A stretch of 38,999 nt of DNA from Gluconobacter japonicus (GCF_002723975.1 NZ_BEWO01000021.1:1-38999), one strand, 5' to 3'; shown: positions 25,983-34,547, counted from the first letter of the stretch. The notes: generated by a model not told the origin, from the letters alone. Translations and numbers: made by a program.

Positions 25983-27145
25983 CCGAACAGGCCACAAAAA
26001 TGACGTGGGTTCCGGAAGCAACCTGCGGGCAGGCCCGTGCCGGCCATCTGCACACCCGTCACGGCACCGTCCCGACCCCGACCTTCATGCCGGTTGGCAC
26101 GGTCGGCACCGTGAAGGGCATGACCATGGATGCCGTTCGGTCCACGGGCGCAGGCATTGTTCTGGGCAACACCTATCATCTGATGTTGCGCCCGACGGCG
26201 GACCGCGTGCAGAAACTGGGCGGCCTTCACAAGATGATGGACTGGTCCGGCCCGATCCTGACGGATTCCGGCGGGTTTCAGGTCATGTCCCTCGGTGCGC
26301 TCCGCAAGCTCGATCAAGACGGCGTGACGTTCCAGTCCCATATTGATGGCAGCAAGCATCGCCTGTCTCCGGAGATCTCGACGGACATCCAGTATAAGCT
26401 CGATGCCACGATCACCATGGCGTTCGATGAGTGCCCGGCACTCCCCGCTACGCCAGAAGCGCTCCGCAAATCCATGGAACTTTCCATGCGCTGGGCGGCC
26501 CGCTCCCGTGAGGCTTTCACCGCGCGTGAAGGCTACGGGCAGTTCGGTATCGTACAGGGCGGCACGGAACGCGACCTGCGCGAGTATTCGGTCAAGGCGC
26601 TGACGGAGATCGGCTTTGAAGGCTATGCGATCGGCGGTCTGGCGGTGGGGGAAGGTCAGGAACTCATGTTCTCGACCCTTGATTTCACAACGCCCCTGCT
26701 TCCGCAGCACAAGGCTCGCTACCTCATGGGCGTTGGCACACCGGACGATCTTCTGGGGTCAGTCATGCGTGGCGTGGACATGTTCGACTGCGTGATGCCC
26801 TCTCGTGCCGGTCGCACGGCGCGCGCCTATACGGAGCGCGGCTACATCAACCTGCGCAACGCCCGCTTTGCCGAAGACACACGTCCGATTACGCCGCATG
26901 ACGACAGCCCGATGGCCGGCCGTTACACCCGCGCCTATCTGCATCACCTGTTCCGGGCTGGAGAGATGCTCGGCCCGATGCTGCTGACATGGCACAATCT
27001 GGCGTATTACCAACGCCTGATGCGGCAGATCCGCGCCGCTATCGTGGATGGCACGCTGAACGAACTGGCGATCAAACTGCGCGAGGACTGGTCCAAGGGG
27101 GACTGGACCGAAGATGAATGGCCCATGCCCTCTCTTGCTTTGTAA
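25979..27145 (+). CDS. tgt: tRNA-guanine transglycosylase lacking the zinc-site cysteines
   Basis: Exchanges guanine-34 for preQ1 in GUN-decoding tRNAs. The 388-residue protein is otherwise a normal bacterial Tgt: [35 protein letters not shown] (Asp96, general acid/base), [15 protein letters not shown], and MFDCVMPSR with the nucleophile Asp270. The structural zinc site is altered. Where E. coli has CDCYTC before the NYSRAYLHHL segment, this protein has HDDSPMAG (307-314) followed by [10 protein letters not shown], so all three cysteine ligands are gone and only the histidines remain. The reading frame is intact and the flanking residues are conserved, so sequencing error is unlikely. Possible compensation by His307, Asp308 and Asp309 is speculation. 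The ATG overlaps the queA stop. Confidence 0.94.
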   Translation: MTEQATKMTWVPEATCGQARAGHLHTRHGTVPTPTFMPVGTVGTVKGMTMDAVRSTGAGIVLGNTYHLMLRPTADRVQKLGGLHKMMDWSGPILTDSGGFQVMSLGALRKLDQDGVTFQSHIDGSKHRLSPEISTDIQYKLDATITMAFDECPALPATPEALRKSMELSMRWAARSREAFTAREGYGQFGIVQGGTERDLREYSVKALTEIGFEGYAIGGLAVGEGQELMFSTLDFTTPLLPQHKARYLMGVGTPDDLLGSVMRGVDMFDCVMPSRAGRTARAYTERGYINLRNARFAEDTRPITPHDDSPMAGRYTRAYLHHLFRAGEMLGPMLLTWHNLAYYQRLMRQIRAAIVDGTLNELAIKLREDWSKGDWTEDEWPMPSLAL

Positions 27146-27212
27146 GTTTTCATTCTGATCCTGTTCCAATAATGTGTTTCCCAAACGACGTTCAGCTTTG
27201 GGGAATACGGAT

Positions 27213-28271
27213 TTGAAACGCTTCAATGCAGGCCTGGCTCTTGTCGGGCTTCTCTGTGCGGGCAGCGCCCTTGCTGCACCACACAAGGAAGAAATCAAGG
27301 TTCTTGTGGTCGCCAACTGGGAAGTCGGCGCGGACAAGGGCGATGAGCCAGGCGAATATCAGGACTGGGTGGAGCGTCTCCATCTTGATGAAGAACGCCC
27401 CATTCGCGGCGTACAGGAAAAACTCCGCCGCAATGCGGATGGCGTGTACGGCATCGCCTTGAAAAGCGGCAGCATTGACCTGCACGCGCTTGCGCTTGAT
27501 CCGCATTATGATCTGACACACACTTACTGGATTTTCACCGGCATTTCCGGCGTAAACCCGAATGTCGCGTCCGTTGGCAGTGTAGCCTGGGCGCGCTGGG
27601 TTGTGGACGGCGATGCGTTGCGTGAAATCGATGACCGCACGGTTCCGAAAGGCTGGCCGTATGGTCTGTACGCCATCGGGGCGGACAAACCCGATACGCT
27701 GCCAGCCAACGCAAACCATTATGGTTCTGTCACGGATGTTGCGGAACTCAGCAAGGCCTATCCTCTCAATCAGGGTCTGGCGAACTGGGCCTTCAACCTG
27801 AGCAAGAACACCCCGATGGCAGACGATCCCGCCATCGCCGAGCGCCGGAAGGCCTGGAAAGGCTTCCCCAATGCCCAGAAGCCGCCGATGCTCATCATGG
27901 GTGAGACGCTTGGGGCGCTTCGTTATTGGCATGGCCCTTCCCGCAACGAGTGGGCGGAAAAATGGGTCAAGCTCTGGACGAAGGATCAGGGCCAATTCGT
28001 CATGACCAATGAGGAAAGCCAGACCTATCAGCTTGATATGCGCACACTGGCCCGTCTGGGGTATGTCGATCTGAACCGCGTCATGGTTCTGCGCTCAGGA
28101 AGCAATTTTGACATGCCTCCTCCAGGCGTCCCGATCACCGAGAGTATCGGCGACGAAGCACCCGGCCAGAAACTCGCGTTCGATAACAACGAGCGCGCCG
28201 GTGAGCCGGTTGTCCATGAGTTGATCGCACACTGGACAACGTACCGGACGCATATTCCCGGCCAGAACTAA
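27213..28271 (+). CDS. Exported NUP-family purine nucleoside protein (copy 1)
   Basis: Member of the family annotated purine nucleoside permease (NUP). The 352-residue protein begins with a clean signal peptide (MKRFNAGLALVGLLCAGSALAA) and then shows no membrane span, so it is most likely periplasmic and not itself a channel. Segments such as WIFTGISGVNPNVASVGSVAWARWVVDGD resemble the nucleoside phosphorylase fold, so binding or cleaving purine nucleosides is plausible. That role is my inference. I chose the TTG at 27213, preceded by GGGGAA, because the signal peptide starts there; a GTG at 27174 would add 13 residues. It is on the plus strand after tgt and is a paralogue of the NUP gene ending at 29056. 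Confidence 0.85.
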   Translation: MKRFNAGLALVGLLCAGSALAAPHKEEIKVLVVANWEVGADKGDEPGEYQDWVERLHLDEERPIRGVQEKLRRNADGVYGIALKSGSIDLHALALDPHYDLTHTYWIFTGISGVNPNVASVGSVAWARWVVDGDALREIDDRTVPKGWPYGLYAIGADKPDTLPANANHYGSVTDVAELSKAYPLNQGLANWAFNLSKNTPMADDPAIAERRKAWKGFPNAQKPPMLIMGETLGALRYWHGPSRNEWAEKWVKLWTKDQGQFVMTNEESQTYQLDMRTLARLGYVDLNRVMVLRSGSNFDMPPPGVPITESIGDEAPGQKLAFDNNERAGEPVVHELIAHWTTYRTHIPGQN

Positions 28272-28277
28272 GACCGT

Positions 28278-28318
28278 CTGGCTCTGGACGGTGCGAAAGC
28301 AGCCTCCAGAGCCAGTTT
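28278..28318. terminator. Terminator between NUP copy 1 and the nitroreductase gene
   Basis: An 11-bp perfect stem (CTGGCTCTGGA at 28278-28288, TCCAGAGCCAG at 28305-28315) with a 16-nt loop is followed by TTT. It lies between convergent stops. The T-run supports the plus strand best. Confidence 0.7.
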
Positions 28319-28319
28319 A

Positions 28320-28928
28320 TCAGAACCGGTTTTCGATCATGATTTCGGAAACCGGCAGCGCACCGCCCGATGGCTTCGGAGCGGAGGCCGCCTTTCCGAT
28401 CGCTACGAACATGACGATCTCATGGTCTTCCGGCAGGTTGATAAGCTTGCCAACGGCGTCGAAGTCAAAGCCATCCATCGGGCAGGTGCCGTAACCCAGA
28501 CTCTCAGCCACCAGCATGATGGCAGCAGCAGCCATGCCACAGGACCGCATCCCCTCATCCCGCTGCACCTGCTCGCGACCCCGGTAATACTGATCGATGG
28601 CACCAACCATATACTCCCGCACCGCAGCCGGGGCATTTTCCCAGTACCGCTCGGGCGACTTTTCCCATGCCTTGATGTCGGCACACAGAACGATCAGCGC
28701 AGACGCATCCGTCACCTGAGCCTGATCCCATGAAACGGCACGCACCTGCTTGCGCAGTTCCAGGTCTTTAAGGACCACGAAGCGCCAGTTCTGGATGTTG
28801 AACGCCGTTGGCATCCGGCGCGCCAGACCGAGGATGGTTTCGAGATCCTTCTCTGGCATGACGTGCTCGGCATCGAAATGTTTGGTCGCACGGCGCTGAA
28901 GAATGGCGGAAGAAACATCGAGGGTCAT
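28320..28928 (-). CDS. Nitroreductase-family flavoprotein
   Basis: FMN-dependent NAD(P)H oxidoreductase of the nitroreductase superfamily, 202 residues. The N-terminal AILQRRATKHFD matches the RRSxRxF phosphate-binding pattern for FMN. RRMPTAFNIQNWRFVVLKD corresponds to the usual APSSxNxQPWxFvv block, and AESLGYGTCPMDGFD is the late FMN-binding region. It resembles the NAD(P)H:quinone or YfkO/DrgA-like group, but the acceptor cannot be predicted. The ATG at 28928 has GGA six bases upstream; a longer frame runs to 28997, across the neighbouring terminator, and is not favoured. It lies between the two NUP genes and seems unrelated to them in function. Confidence 0.88.
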   Translation of the reverse strand: MTLDVSSAILQRRATKHFDAEHVMPEKDLETILGLARRMPTAFNIQNWRFVVLKDLELRKQVRAVSWDQAQVTDASALIVLCADIKAWEKSPERYWENAPAAVREYMVGAIDQYYRGREQVQRDEGMRSCGMAAAAIMLVAESLGYGTCPMDGFDFDAVGKLINLPEDHEIVMFVAIGKAASAPKPSGGALPVSEIMIENRF

Positions 28929-28997
28929 GGGAATCCAATCAAATGAGACGAGGGTGTTCTGTTCGAGACGAACTATGTCTTGTGACGATACACGCAA

Positions 28998-29031
28998 AAA
29001 ATGCCCGCCGGTTCAACCCGGCGGGCATTTT
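28998..29031 (-). terminator. Intrinsic terminator after NUP copy 2
   Basis: A 14-bp perfect stem (28998-29011 with 29018-29031, core GCCCGCCGG/CCGGCGGGC) has a 6-nt loop and a T-run on the minus strand. It lies just after the NUP copy 2 stop at 29056. Confidence 0.88.
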
Positions 29032-29055
29032 CATTACAACGTCACAGCAGAGCTG

Positions 29056-30147
29056 TTATTCCGCGCCAGGAATGCTTTTCTCGTACTTGTCCCAATGCGT
29101 GGCGAGTTCCCGAACAACGACACTGCCAACTGTATAAGCCGCTTCAACGGACGGAATAAACGCAGAGTAACTGCCCTCATGCGCCTCTTCCGCCAGAAGT
29201 TCCGCCGCTGTCTGGCCGGGATACTGCATGTCAAAATTGCTGGTCGTCCGCAGGATCAGCGCGCGCTGCGGATCAACCCGTCCTGCCTTCGCCTGAGCCG
29301 CCAACGCCTGACAGAACGCGACATCCTCTTCCGCCGTCGTGGCCAATGTCCCCTGATTATCCGTCCAGTAGCGCACCCAGCGCTCGGCCCAGGCATTCAT
29401 CTTCTCGCCAACCCAGAAGGTCTCGCCGGAAATGGTATCGCCGACCATGACAGATGGAGCCTTCAGAGCTTCCGGATACCCTTTGTATCGGGCACGGGAT
29501 GCCTGAAGACCGGGCGTGTCCGGCAGGGTCATGTTTTTCGTCAGGCCATAGGCCCACTGCACGAGCTGCGGATTGAAGGTGTAAACCATGTCTCCACTGA
29601 CAGAGTGCAGCGGCGGCCGTGGCTGCTCATCCGGTACGCTACCCTGAACTGGCGTAAAGCCATCAGGCCAGGATTTCGGAATTTCACGCGGATCAATCAG
29701 ATGCGACAGGCCACCATTGATCACGCGCGGTGCCCAGATGGCAGACCCGACCGTGCCGAACTTCGGATCAACGCCACCAATTCCGGCCAACACGAAATAG
29801 GCGTGCTTCAGATCAAAGCGCGGATCAAGAACAAGCGCCGTGATGGCCGATGCCATATGCTCCGGCCCTTCCCCGGACGCGATACCCAGCACATGCAATT
29901 CCGGGTTGTAATGCATGACGTCATGGTCTGTACCCGGGGCAGGAATTTCTTGCGTGAGCGGGAGCTTTTCAACCCAGTTCTGATACTCGCCCGGCGTGTC
30001 GCCCGTATCCTTGCCAAGCTCAAATGTCGTAACCACTACCACACGCACGGGAATGGGATGGCTCTTGGCAGAGGCGCTGGAGAAGCCACCTGAAATAGCG
30101 AGGACAGACAGGGCAGTTGCCCCAAGAAGGGTTTTCAGGCGTGTCAT
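29056..30147 (-). CDS. Exported NUP-family purine nucleoside protein (copy 2)
   Basis: Second member of the NUP family in the window, 363 residues, with a signal peptide (residues 1 to about 27, ending SSASA) and no other membrane span. It shares with copy 1 the blocks GEYQNWVEKL, FVLAGIGGVDPKFGTVGSAIWA, a WAERWVRYWTDNQG segment and TSNFDMQYPG, but the two are clearly diverged rather than a recent duplication. Its ATG overlaps the adenosine deaminase stop by 4 nt, so it is translated with that enzyme. A strong terminator follows. Given the fold resemblance to nucleoside phosphorylases, the pair deaminase plus NUP probably processes external adenosine to inosine and onward; this step is inferred. 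Confidence 0.87.
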   Translation of the reverse strand: MTRLKTLLGATALSVLAISGGFSSASAKSHPIPVRVVVVTTFELGKDTGDTPGEYQNWVEKLPLTQEIPAPGTDHDVMHYNPELHVLGIASGEGPEHMASAITALVLDPRFDLKHAYFVLAGIGGVDPKFGTVGSAIWAPRVINGGLSHLIDPREIPKSWPDGFTPVQGSVPDEQPRPPLHSVSGDMVYTFNPQLVQWAYGLTKNMTLPDTPGLQASRARYKGYPEALKAPSVMVGDTISGETFWVGEKMNAWAERWVRYWTDNQGTLATTAEEDVAFCQALAAQAKAGRVDPQRALILRTTSNFDMQYPGQTAAELLAEEAHEGSYSAFIPSVEAAYTVGSVVVRELATHWDKYEKSIPGAE

Positions 30148-31688
30148 TGATAAAGGCTTTCGTGAGGAGCGGAATTTTCAAAAGCGGCAAACCGCGTTTC
30201 AAGCTGCCACTGGAGGCGGGCTTTCTCGCTGGCTTTCAACAGATCGGCACAAGGGCCGCTTTCAGGCTGTGCGGAGGAAATGGTCTGACAGGCTGCAACA
30301 GGTTTACTCACCTGATGGGCGTCCCACAGGCTCTCCCCCGGAATAAACGCATATTCCAGACCGGTCCGGGACATCTGTTTCAGGTCTGCATAGCTCAGAT
30401 TGTAAGTTTGAGCAGCGCGAAGATATTCCTGCGTCAGATCACCGCGGGAGACGCCTTCGTCATCCGTGGAGAGCGCAACGGGCACCCCGGCCCGGCGATA
30501 GAGCGGTAGCGGATGCTCAGCCCCCTTCACGTTCAGGATCTCGTCATTGCTCGTCAGGTTGATTTCCACCATGACGTGCTTTTTGGCCATCTCGGCCAGC
30601 AGCCCGGCGACATCGTCTTCCGAAGCAATATCGACACCATGGCCAATGCGCTTGGCGCCAGCAATTTCGATAGCTTCCCGAATGTGATGCTTCAGACCTT
30701 CGGGCGGAACCAGCTTGCCTGTCAGTTCACCCGCATGAAGGCTAAGGTTCACACTTGGATAGACCTGCGAGAGGAACTGAAACATCCGCATATGCAGGCT
30801 GTAATCCCGCATCGCGACTGTATCATCCTCAGGGGCAACAATATTGACACCGACGAACCGTGGGTCGGCCTTCACAACGGCATACCCGGCATCAAGCTGC
30901 GCATAAACAGCCTGAGGCGGCAGGATACGAAGCGTCTGGAACAAATAATGGACGCTTACGCCACAGCCGGGATGCGCCTTGGCCGTGCCGCACTGAAGAA
31001 TAGCCTGCGCCTTATGCTCCATCGCATCGGTTTCGCGACGGGCCTGCGCAACGAGCGCTGGAATTTCTGCCTTGAGAACCTGATGGGCAGCCGCGAAATC
31101 CTCGTCCTTGAGAGGATGATGGAAGCCAACACCAATCATGCTGCCAAGGGCGGGCGAAACCATGGGCTCGATATAAGTGATATGATCGGCAGCCGCACGG
31201 TCCATCGCTTCAGCCAGCATGTCGCCCTGATGGTCTTTTTCGATCGCATCGAAATGCCGGAAGGACGTAAAGAAGTGGTCATGCCCTGAACGATCGGATG
31301 CTGCTGGAACGAAATCCCGCATCGACATCGCATCGATCATCTGGTTCGTGGCTTTTTCATTTCCCACCAGCGCCGAAGCGGGCATTTCATCGCCCTTCCC
31401 GTGCGGGCAGGCGTGATCCAGAATATCGAGCGTCTTCAAAGAAACGCACAGACCATCCTTCGCCGCCCAGTCCAGCATATTTTCCGCATAAATCGCACCC
31501 GAAAGGTGGATATGCAGATCCGCTCCTTTCGGAAAAGCCCGCAGGAACAGGCCGAGCCGGACCGGATCAGCCCGGACGGCGTTATAAGTCTGTTCAACTG
31601 GGGAGGGCGTTGCGGCTCTTGCCGAGGGAGATAGAGCCGTCAGGGACAGGGCAGCCGCTACAAGAACGGACGGAAGGGTGCATCGCAT
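30144..31688 (-). CDS. Exported adenosine deaminase (ADGF-like)
   Basis: Zinc-dependent deaminase of adenosine to inosine, of the secreted ADGF-like kind. The 514-residue protein has a signal peptide (MRCTLPSVLVAAALSL to about ARA), so it is expected in the periplasm. Active-site motifs are ADLHIHLSG (HxH, residues 59-61), SLHAGE (His and catalytic Glu), KRIGHGVD and STDDEGVS (Asp pair). It is longer than cytosolic Add (about 330-350), with the extra sequence mainly in the N-terminal half, as in ADGF proteins. I used the ATG at 31688; a GTG one codon upstream (31691) is better spaced from AGGCGG. It is followed, with a 4-nt overlap, by NUP copy 2, and the phzF-like gene lies upstream. Confidence 0.92.
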   Translation of the reverse strand: MRCTLPSVLVAAALSLTALSPSARAATPSPVEQTYNAVRADPVRLGLFLRAFPKGADLHIHLSGAIYAENMLDWAAKDGLCVSLKTLDILDHACPHGKGDEMPASALVGNEKATNQMIDAMSMRDFVPAASDRSGHDHFFTSFRHFDAIEKDHQGDMLAEAMDRAAADHITYIEPMVSPALGSMIGVGFHHPLKDEDFAAAHQVLKAEIPALVAQARRETDAMEHKAQAILQCGTAKAHPGCGVSVHYLFQTLRILPPQAVYAQLDAGYAVVKADPRFVGVNIVAPEDDTVAMRDYSLHMRMFQFLSQVYPSVNLSLHAGELTGKLVPPEGLKHHIREAIEIAGAKRIGHGVDIASEDDVAGLLAEMAKKHVMVEINLTSNDEILNVKGAEHPLPLYRRAGVPVALSTDDEGVSRGDLTQEYLRAAQTYNLSYADLKQMSRTGLEYAFIPGESLWDAHQVSKPVAACQTISSAQPESGPCADLLKASEKARLQWQLETRFAAFENSAPHESLYQ

Positions 31689-31763
31689 CACAGCACGATG
31701 CCGCCTGACCACGTCTCTGACAAGACATTTTCAGAGCGTTATAAACTCTGCAACAACCTGTTC

Positions 31764-32672
31764 TTAAACTGCGCTTTCCAAAGTGAAAGTCCCTTCCATG
31801 ACCGGGACGCAGGACCCGGCCACATAAGCCCGACCCGCTTCTGTTCTGGCTTCCAGAAGGCTCGGCCGCCCCATATCCACCCCCTGCGTGAAGATCAGGG
31901 ACAGATCGGCGCCATTCTCCAGTGCAGACAAGAACGCGACGGCCGCGACTGTGGCACTCCCCGTCGCGGGATCTTCGGCAATCCCATCCAGTGGCGAGAA
32001 CATGCGCCCCTGAATGTCGCTGCCTTTTTCAAACGCGCTTTCTCCCGCATTGCGCGTATAGGCATAGACAGAACTGATCCCGTTGGAGGCGAGGAACCTC
32101 CGATGCGCAGCAAGCTCTCCATGAGCACGACGCAAAGCATCACGGGACGCAAGCTCGACAATCAGGAACGGCAGCCCGACCGACACAACCTGGGGTGCAT
32201 GGTGTTCTGTGCGAATATCTTCCGGCTCAAGCCCCAGACACGCCGCCGCATTTTCAGGGATCATCCGGCTCCGGCGTGTCATGGCTTCAGGCGCCATGAG
32301 CTCCGCCCGAACGACACGTCCGTTCTCACGCTCCAGCCGCACAGGAACCAGACCGGCTTTTTCTTCAAACAAAAGCGTTTCCGGTAGCTCTCGTCCCTGC
32401 GCTTCGGCCTGTCGAGCCAAGGCGAAAGCCGTGCCGATATTCGGATGACCGGCGAAGGGCAGCTCTCCGGCTGGCGTGAAGATACGCACATGCGCCGTAT
32501 GATCCGCCTCTACAGCAGGAAGCACGAAAGTTGTCTCGGAATAACCGAACTCAATGGCAAGTTTCTGCATCTGTTCGGTGGACAGCCCCGCCGCATCCAG
32601 CACGACAGCCAAAGGATTACCCCCGAAAAGCTGGTCCGTGAAAACATCCAGGGTGACATAGGAACGACGCAT
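31764..32672 (-). CDS. PhzF-family isomerase-like protein
   Basis: Member of the phenazine biosynthesis PhzF/YddE family, 302 residues, cytosolic. The N-terminal half has YVTLDVFTDQLFGGNPLAVVLDA and GYSETTFVLPA with the conserved catalytic Glu, and the FAGHPNIGTAFAL block follows. The second half has RMFSPLDGIAEDPATGSA, the other family signature. No other phenazine genes are nearby, so the protein is probably a stand-alone isomerase or epimerase of unknown substrate. The ATG at 32672 is preferred because it matches the family start (MRRSYVTLDVFTD) and AGAGAA lies upstream; an ATG at 32687 is also possible. It diverges from queG and sits 75 bases upstream of the adenosine deaminase gene. Confidence 0.88.
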   Translation of the reverse strand: MRRSYVTLDVFTDQLFGGNPLAVVLDAAGLSTEQMQKLAIEFGYSETTFVLPAVEADHTAHVRIFTPAGELPFAGHPNIGTAFALARQAEAQGRELPETLLFEEKAGLVPVRLERENGRVVRAELMAPEAMTRRSRMIPENAAACLGLEPEDIRTEHHAPQVVSVGLPFLIVELASRDALRRAHGELAAHRRFLASNGISSVYAYTRNAGESAFEKGSDIQGRMFSPLDGIAEDPATGSATVAAVAFLSALENGADLSLIFTQGVDMGRPSLLEARTEAGRAYVAGSCVPVMEGTFTLESAV

Positions 32673-32781
32673 AACCGTTTCTCTCATCGGAGAATGAAGA
32701 CACTCCATCATGTCTGATTGGCCCCTTGGGGGAAAGATGGCGTAAACTACTGATTCTGCTTTTCCTCCATCTGCTGAGCGC

Positions 32782-33846
32782 ATGACATCACGCCCCTCCC
32801 CTTCCCGCCCCGGACGCTCCCTTGAGGAACGGATCGAGGACCATGCCCAGCATCTTGGATTCGATGCCGTGGGTTTCTGCGTGGCGGAGCTTGGCCCGGA
32901 TGTGGAGGCTGGCCTGCGTGCTTTTGTTGCACAGGCCCATCACGGGACGATGGAATGGATGGAGACGCGCATCGAACAGCGCAGCCACCCGCAGGCCCTC
33001 TGGCCCGAAGCCCGCAGCGTCATTTCCCTCGCTGTCTGTTACGCCCCCGCCGAAGACCCGGATGCAACGCTGCGTCAGCCGGATCGGGGCAATATCTCCG
33101 TCTATGCCCGCAATCGCGACTATCATGACGTCATCAAGGGGATGCTGAAACATCTGGCGCAGTTCGTCGTCAAACTGGGCGATGAGACGACACAGGTGAA
33201 GGTTTTCGTCGATACAGCTCCCGTTTCAGAACGCGCTCTGGCTGAAAAAGCGCATCTGGGCTGGCAGGGCAAACATACCTGTCTGGTGTCCCGCACCCAT
33301 GGTTCATGGCTTCTTCTGGGGGAAATCTACACGACGCTGGATCTGCGCCCGTCCGAGCCCAAAGGCGGAAGCTGCGGCACCTGCACGAGTTGCCTGACAG
33401 CCTGCCCCACAGATGCCTTCCTTGGCCCCTATCGCATGGATGCGCGGCGGTGCATCTCCTATCTGACCATCGAGCACAAGGGACCGATCCCGCATGACCT
33501 GCGGGAAAAGATGGGCAACCACATCTATGGCTGTGACGACTGCATTGCCGCCTGCCCCTGGAACCGCTTTGCCGAAGCCTCCCGCCACATCAAGCTTCAG
33601 GCCCGACCCGAACTGATCGAGCCAAAACTGGCAGAGTTGGCAGCGCTGGATGATGCAGCTTTCCGCACGCTTTTTTCGGGCTCTCCCGTCAAGCGCATCG
33701 GCCGCAATCGCTTTGTCCGCAATGTTCTGATCGCAATAGGCAATTCAAACGACCCGGAACTCGTACCTTCCGCCCAAGCCCTGCAATCCGACCCTGACCC
33801 CGACATTGCCGAAACGGCCCGCTGGGCTCTGGAGCGCCTGACATGA
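32782..33846 (+). CDS. queG: Epoxyqueuosine reductase
   Basis: Cobalamin-dependent iron-sulfur enzyme that reduces epoxyqueuosine to queuosine in tRNA, the last step of the pathway. The 354-residue protein contains VFVDTAPVSER (catalytic Asp at about 144), the first cluster CGTCTSCLTACP (Cys198, 201, 204, 208), RRCISYLTIEHKG (Cys224), and CDDCIAACPWN (Cys251, 254, 258). A short C-terminal HEAT-like region follows. All eight cluster cysteines are present, so a functional enzyme is expected. It is not in the queA-tgt operon, but the three together show an active queuosine pathway. The ATG has no obvious ribosome site. It overlaps the next gene by 4 nt. Confidence 0.95.
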   Translation: MTSRPSPSRPGRSLEERIEDHAQHLGFDAVGFCVAELGPDVEAGLRAFVAQAHHGTMEWMETRIEQRSHPQALWPEARSVISLAVCYAPAEDPDATLRQPDRGNISVYARNRDYHDVIKGMLKHLAQFVVKLGDETTQVKVFVDTAPVSERALAEKAHLGWQGKHTCLVSRTHGSWLLLGEIYTTLDLRPSEPKGGSCGTCTSCLTACPTDAFLGPYRMDARRCISYLTIEHKGPIPHDLREKMGNHIYGCDDCIAACPWNRFAEASRHIKLQARPELIEPKLAELAALDDAAFRTLFSGSPVKRIGRNRFVRNVLIAIGNSNDPELVPSAQALQSDPDPDIAETARWALERLT

Positions 33847-34067
33847 GCGACCTTGTCAAACGCAGCCTGTCACTTTCAGGACACCGGACATCCGTGGCCC
33901 TTGAACCGGAGTTCTGGGCCGTACTGGATCAGATGGCTGAACAGCGGTCTCTTAGTTTTGCTGCCCTTGTGGCGTCCATCGATGCAAAGCGAACGCCAGA
34001 ACGCCCATTAGCGTCTGCATTGCGTGTTGCCGCTCTGATGGAACGCAGACGCCCGGACACGCCTTAA
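33843..34067 (+). CDS. Small ribbon-helix-helix protein
   Basis: A 74-residue protein of the ribbon-helix-helix type, with KRSLSLSGHRTSVALEPEFWAVLDQMAEQRSLSFAALVASID. This matches the small RHH_4-like domain seen downstream of many alphaproteobacterial genes. RHH proteins usually bind DNA as dimers through the beta strand (here near SVALEP), but a target is unknown. Its ATG overlaps the queG stop (ATGA), so it is co-translated with queG. It converges on the small membrane protein gene with 4 bases between stops. Confidence 0.85.
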   Translation: MSDLVKRSLSLSGHRTSVALEPEFWAVLDQMAEQRSLSFAALVASIDAKRTPERPLASALRVAALMERRRPDTP

Positions 34068-34071
34068 GGAA

Positions 34072-34443
34072 CTATTTTGCGTCGGAAGACGCCTCCATCC
34101 ATTCAGGATGCTTGCGTTGAATCCAGTTCAGCGCCTTTTCCATAAGCCGCCGAAAGAAAGGGATGTCCTCAGACAGCAACAGAATACCGACCGGAATCAT
34201 CCAGACACCCAGAACCGGCAAAAACGCCATGCATCCACCCAGCATGAACAGAATACCCGCCGGGATACGCACCCATTTCCGTTCTGGCTTTCGAAGCCAT
34301 GTCAGAGTCTTCTGCATCCATTCCGGCAGTTTTCTAATCAGCGCCTGCATCTGCTCTTCGTAATCATTAGAGCCCTGTGACCGGGTCACAGGCAAATGCG
34401 GACTCGTGTTGCTGGTCATGAGAGAATCGGCTTCTTTTGTCAT
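34072..34443 (-). CDS. Small two-span membrane protein
   Basis: A 123-residue protein with two close hydrophobic helices at about residues 56-90 (RIPAGILFMLGGCMAF, then PVLGVWMIPVGILLL), separated by a short turn and followed by SEDIPFFRRLMEKALNW. This arrangement resembles the PGPGW-type transmembrane family, but the match is by pattern only. Similar proteins in related bacteria are sometimes labelled tryptophan synthase beta-like, which nothing here supports. The start at 34443 has AGAGG almost touching it; the ATG at 34419 is an alternative. Function is unknown. Confidence 0.75.
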   Translation of the reverse strand: MTKEADSLMTSNTSPHLPVTRSQGSNDYEEQMQALIRKLPEWMQKTLTWLRKPERKWVRIPAGILFMLGGCMAFLPVLGVWMIPVGILLLSEDIPFFRRLMEKALNWIQRKHPEWMEASSDAK

Positions 34444-34513
34444 GCCTCTACAACACCCGGCAGGCAGCGGAGATCCAGTTTTTTCTCTGATCCATATCTG
34501 TCCGATCTGTCAT

Positions 34514-34541
34514 TTGCCGGTTTCCGGGACCATGCTAGATT
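34514..34541 (+). promoter_or_regulatory. Candidate sigma-70 promoter giving a leaderless djlA-like mRNA
   Basis: TTGCCG (34514-34519), a 16-nt spacer and TAGATT (34536-34541) with an extended TG (34533-34534) form a good sigma-70 promoter. The expected start site, about 7 bases after the -10, falls on the A of the ATG at 34548. No Shine-Dalgarno sequence is present. Confidence 0.45.
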
Positions 34542-34547
34542 ACTGAT

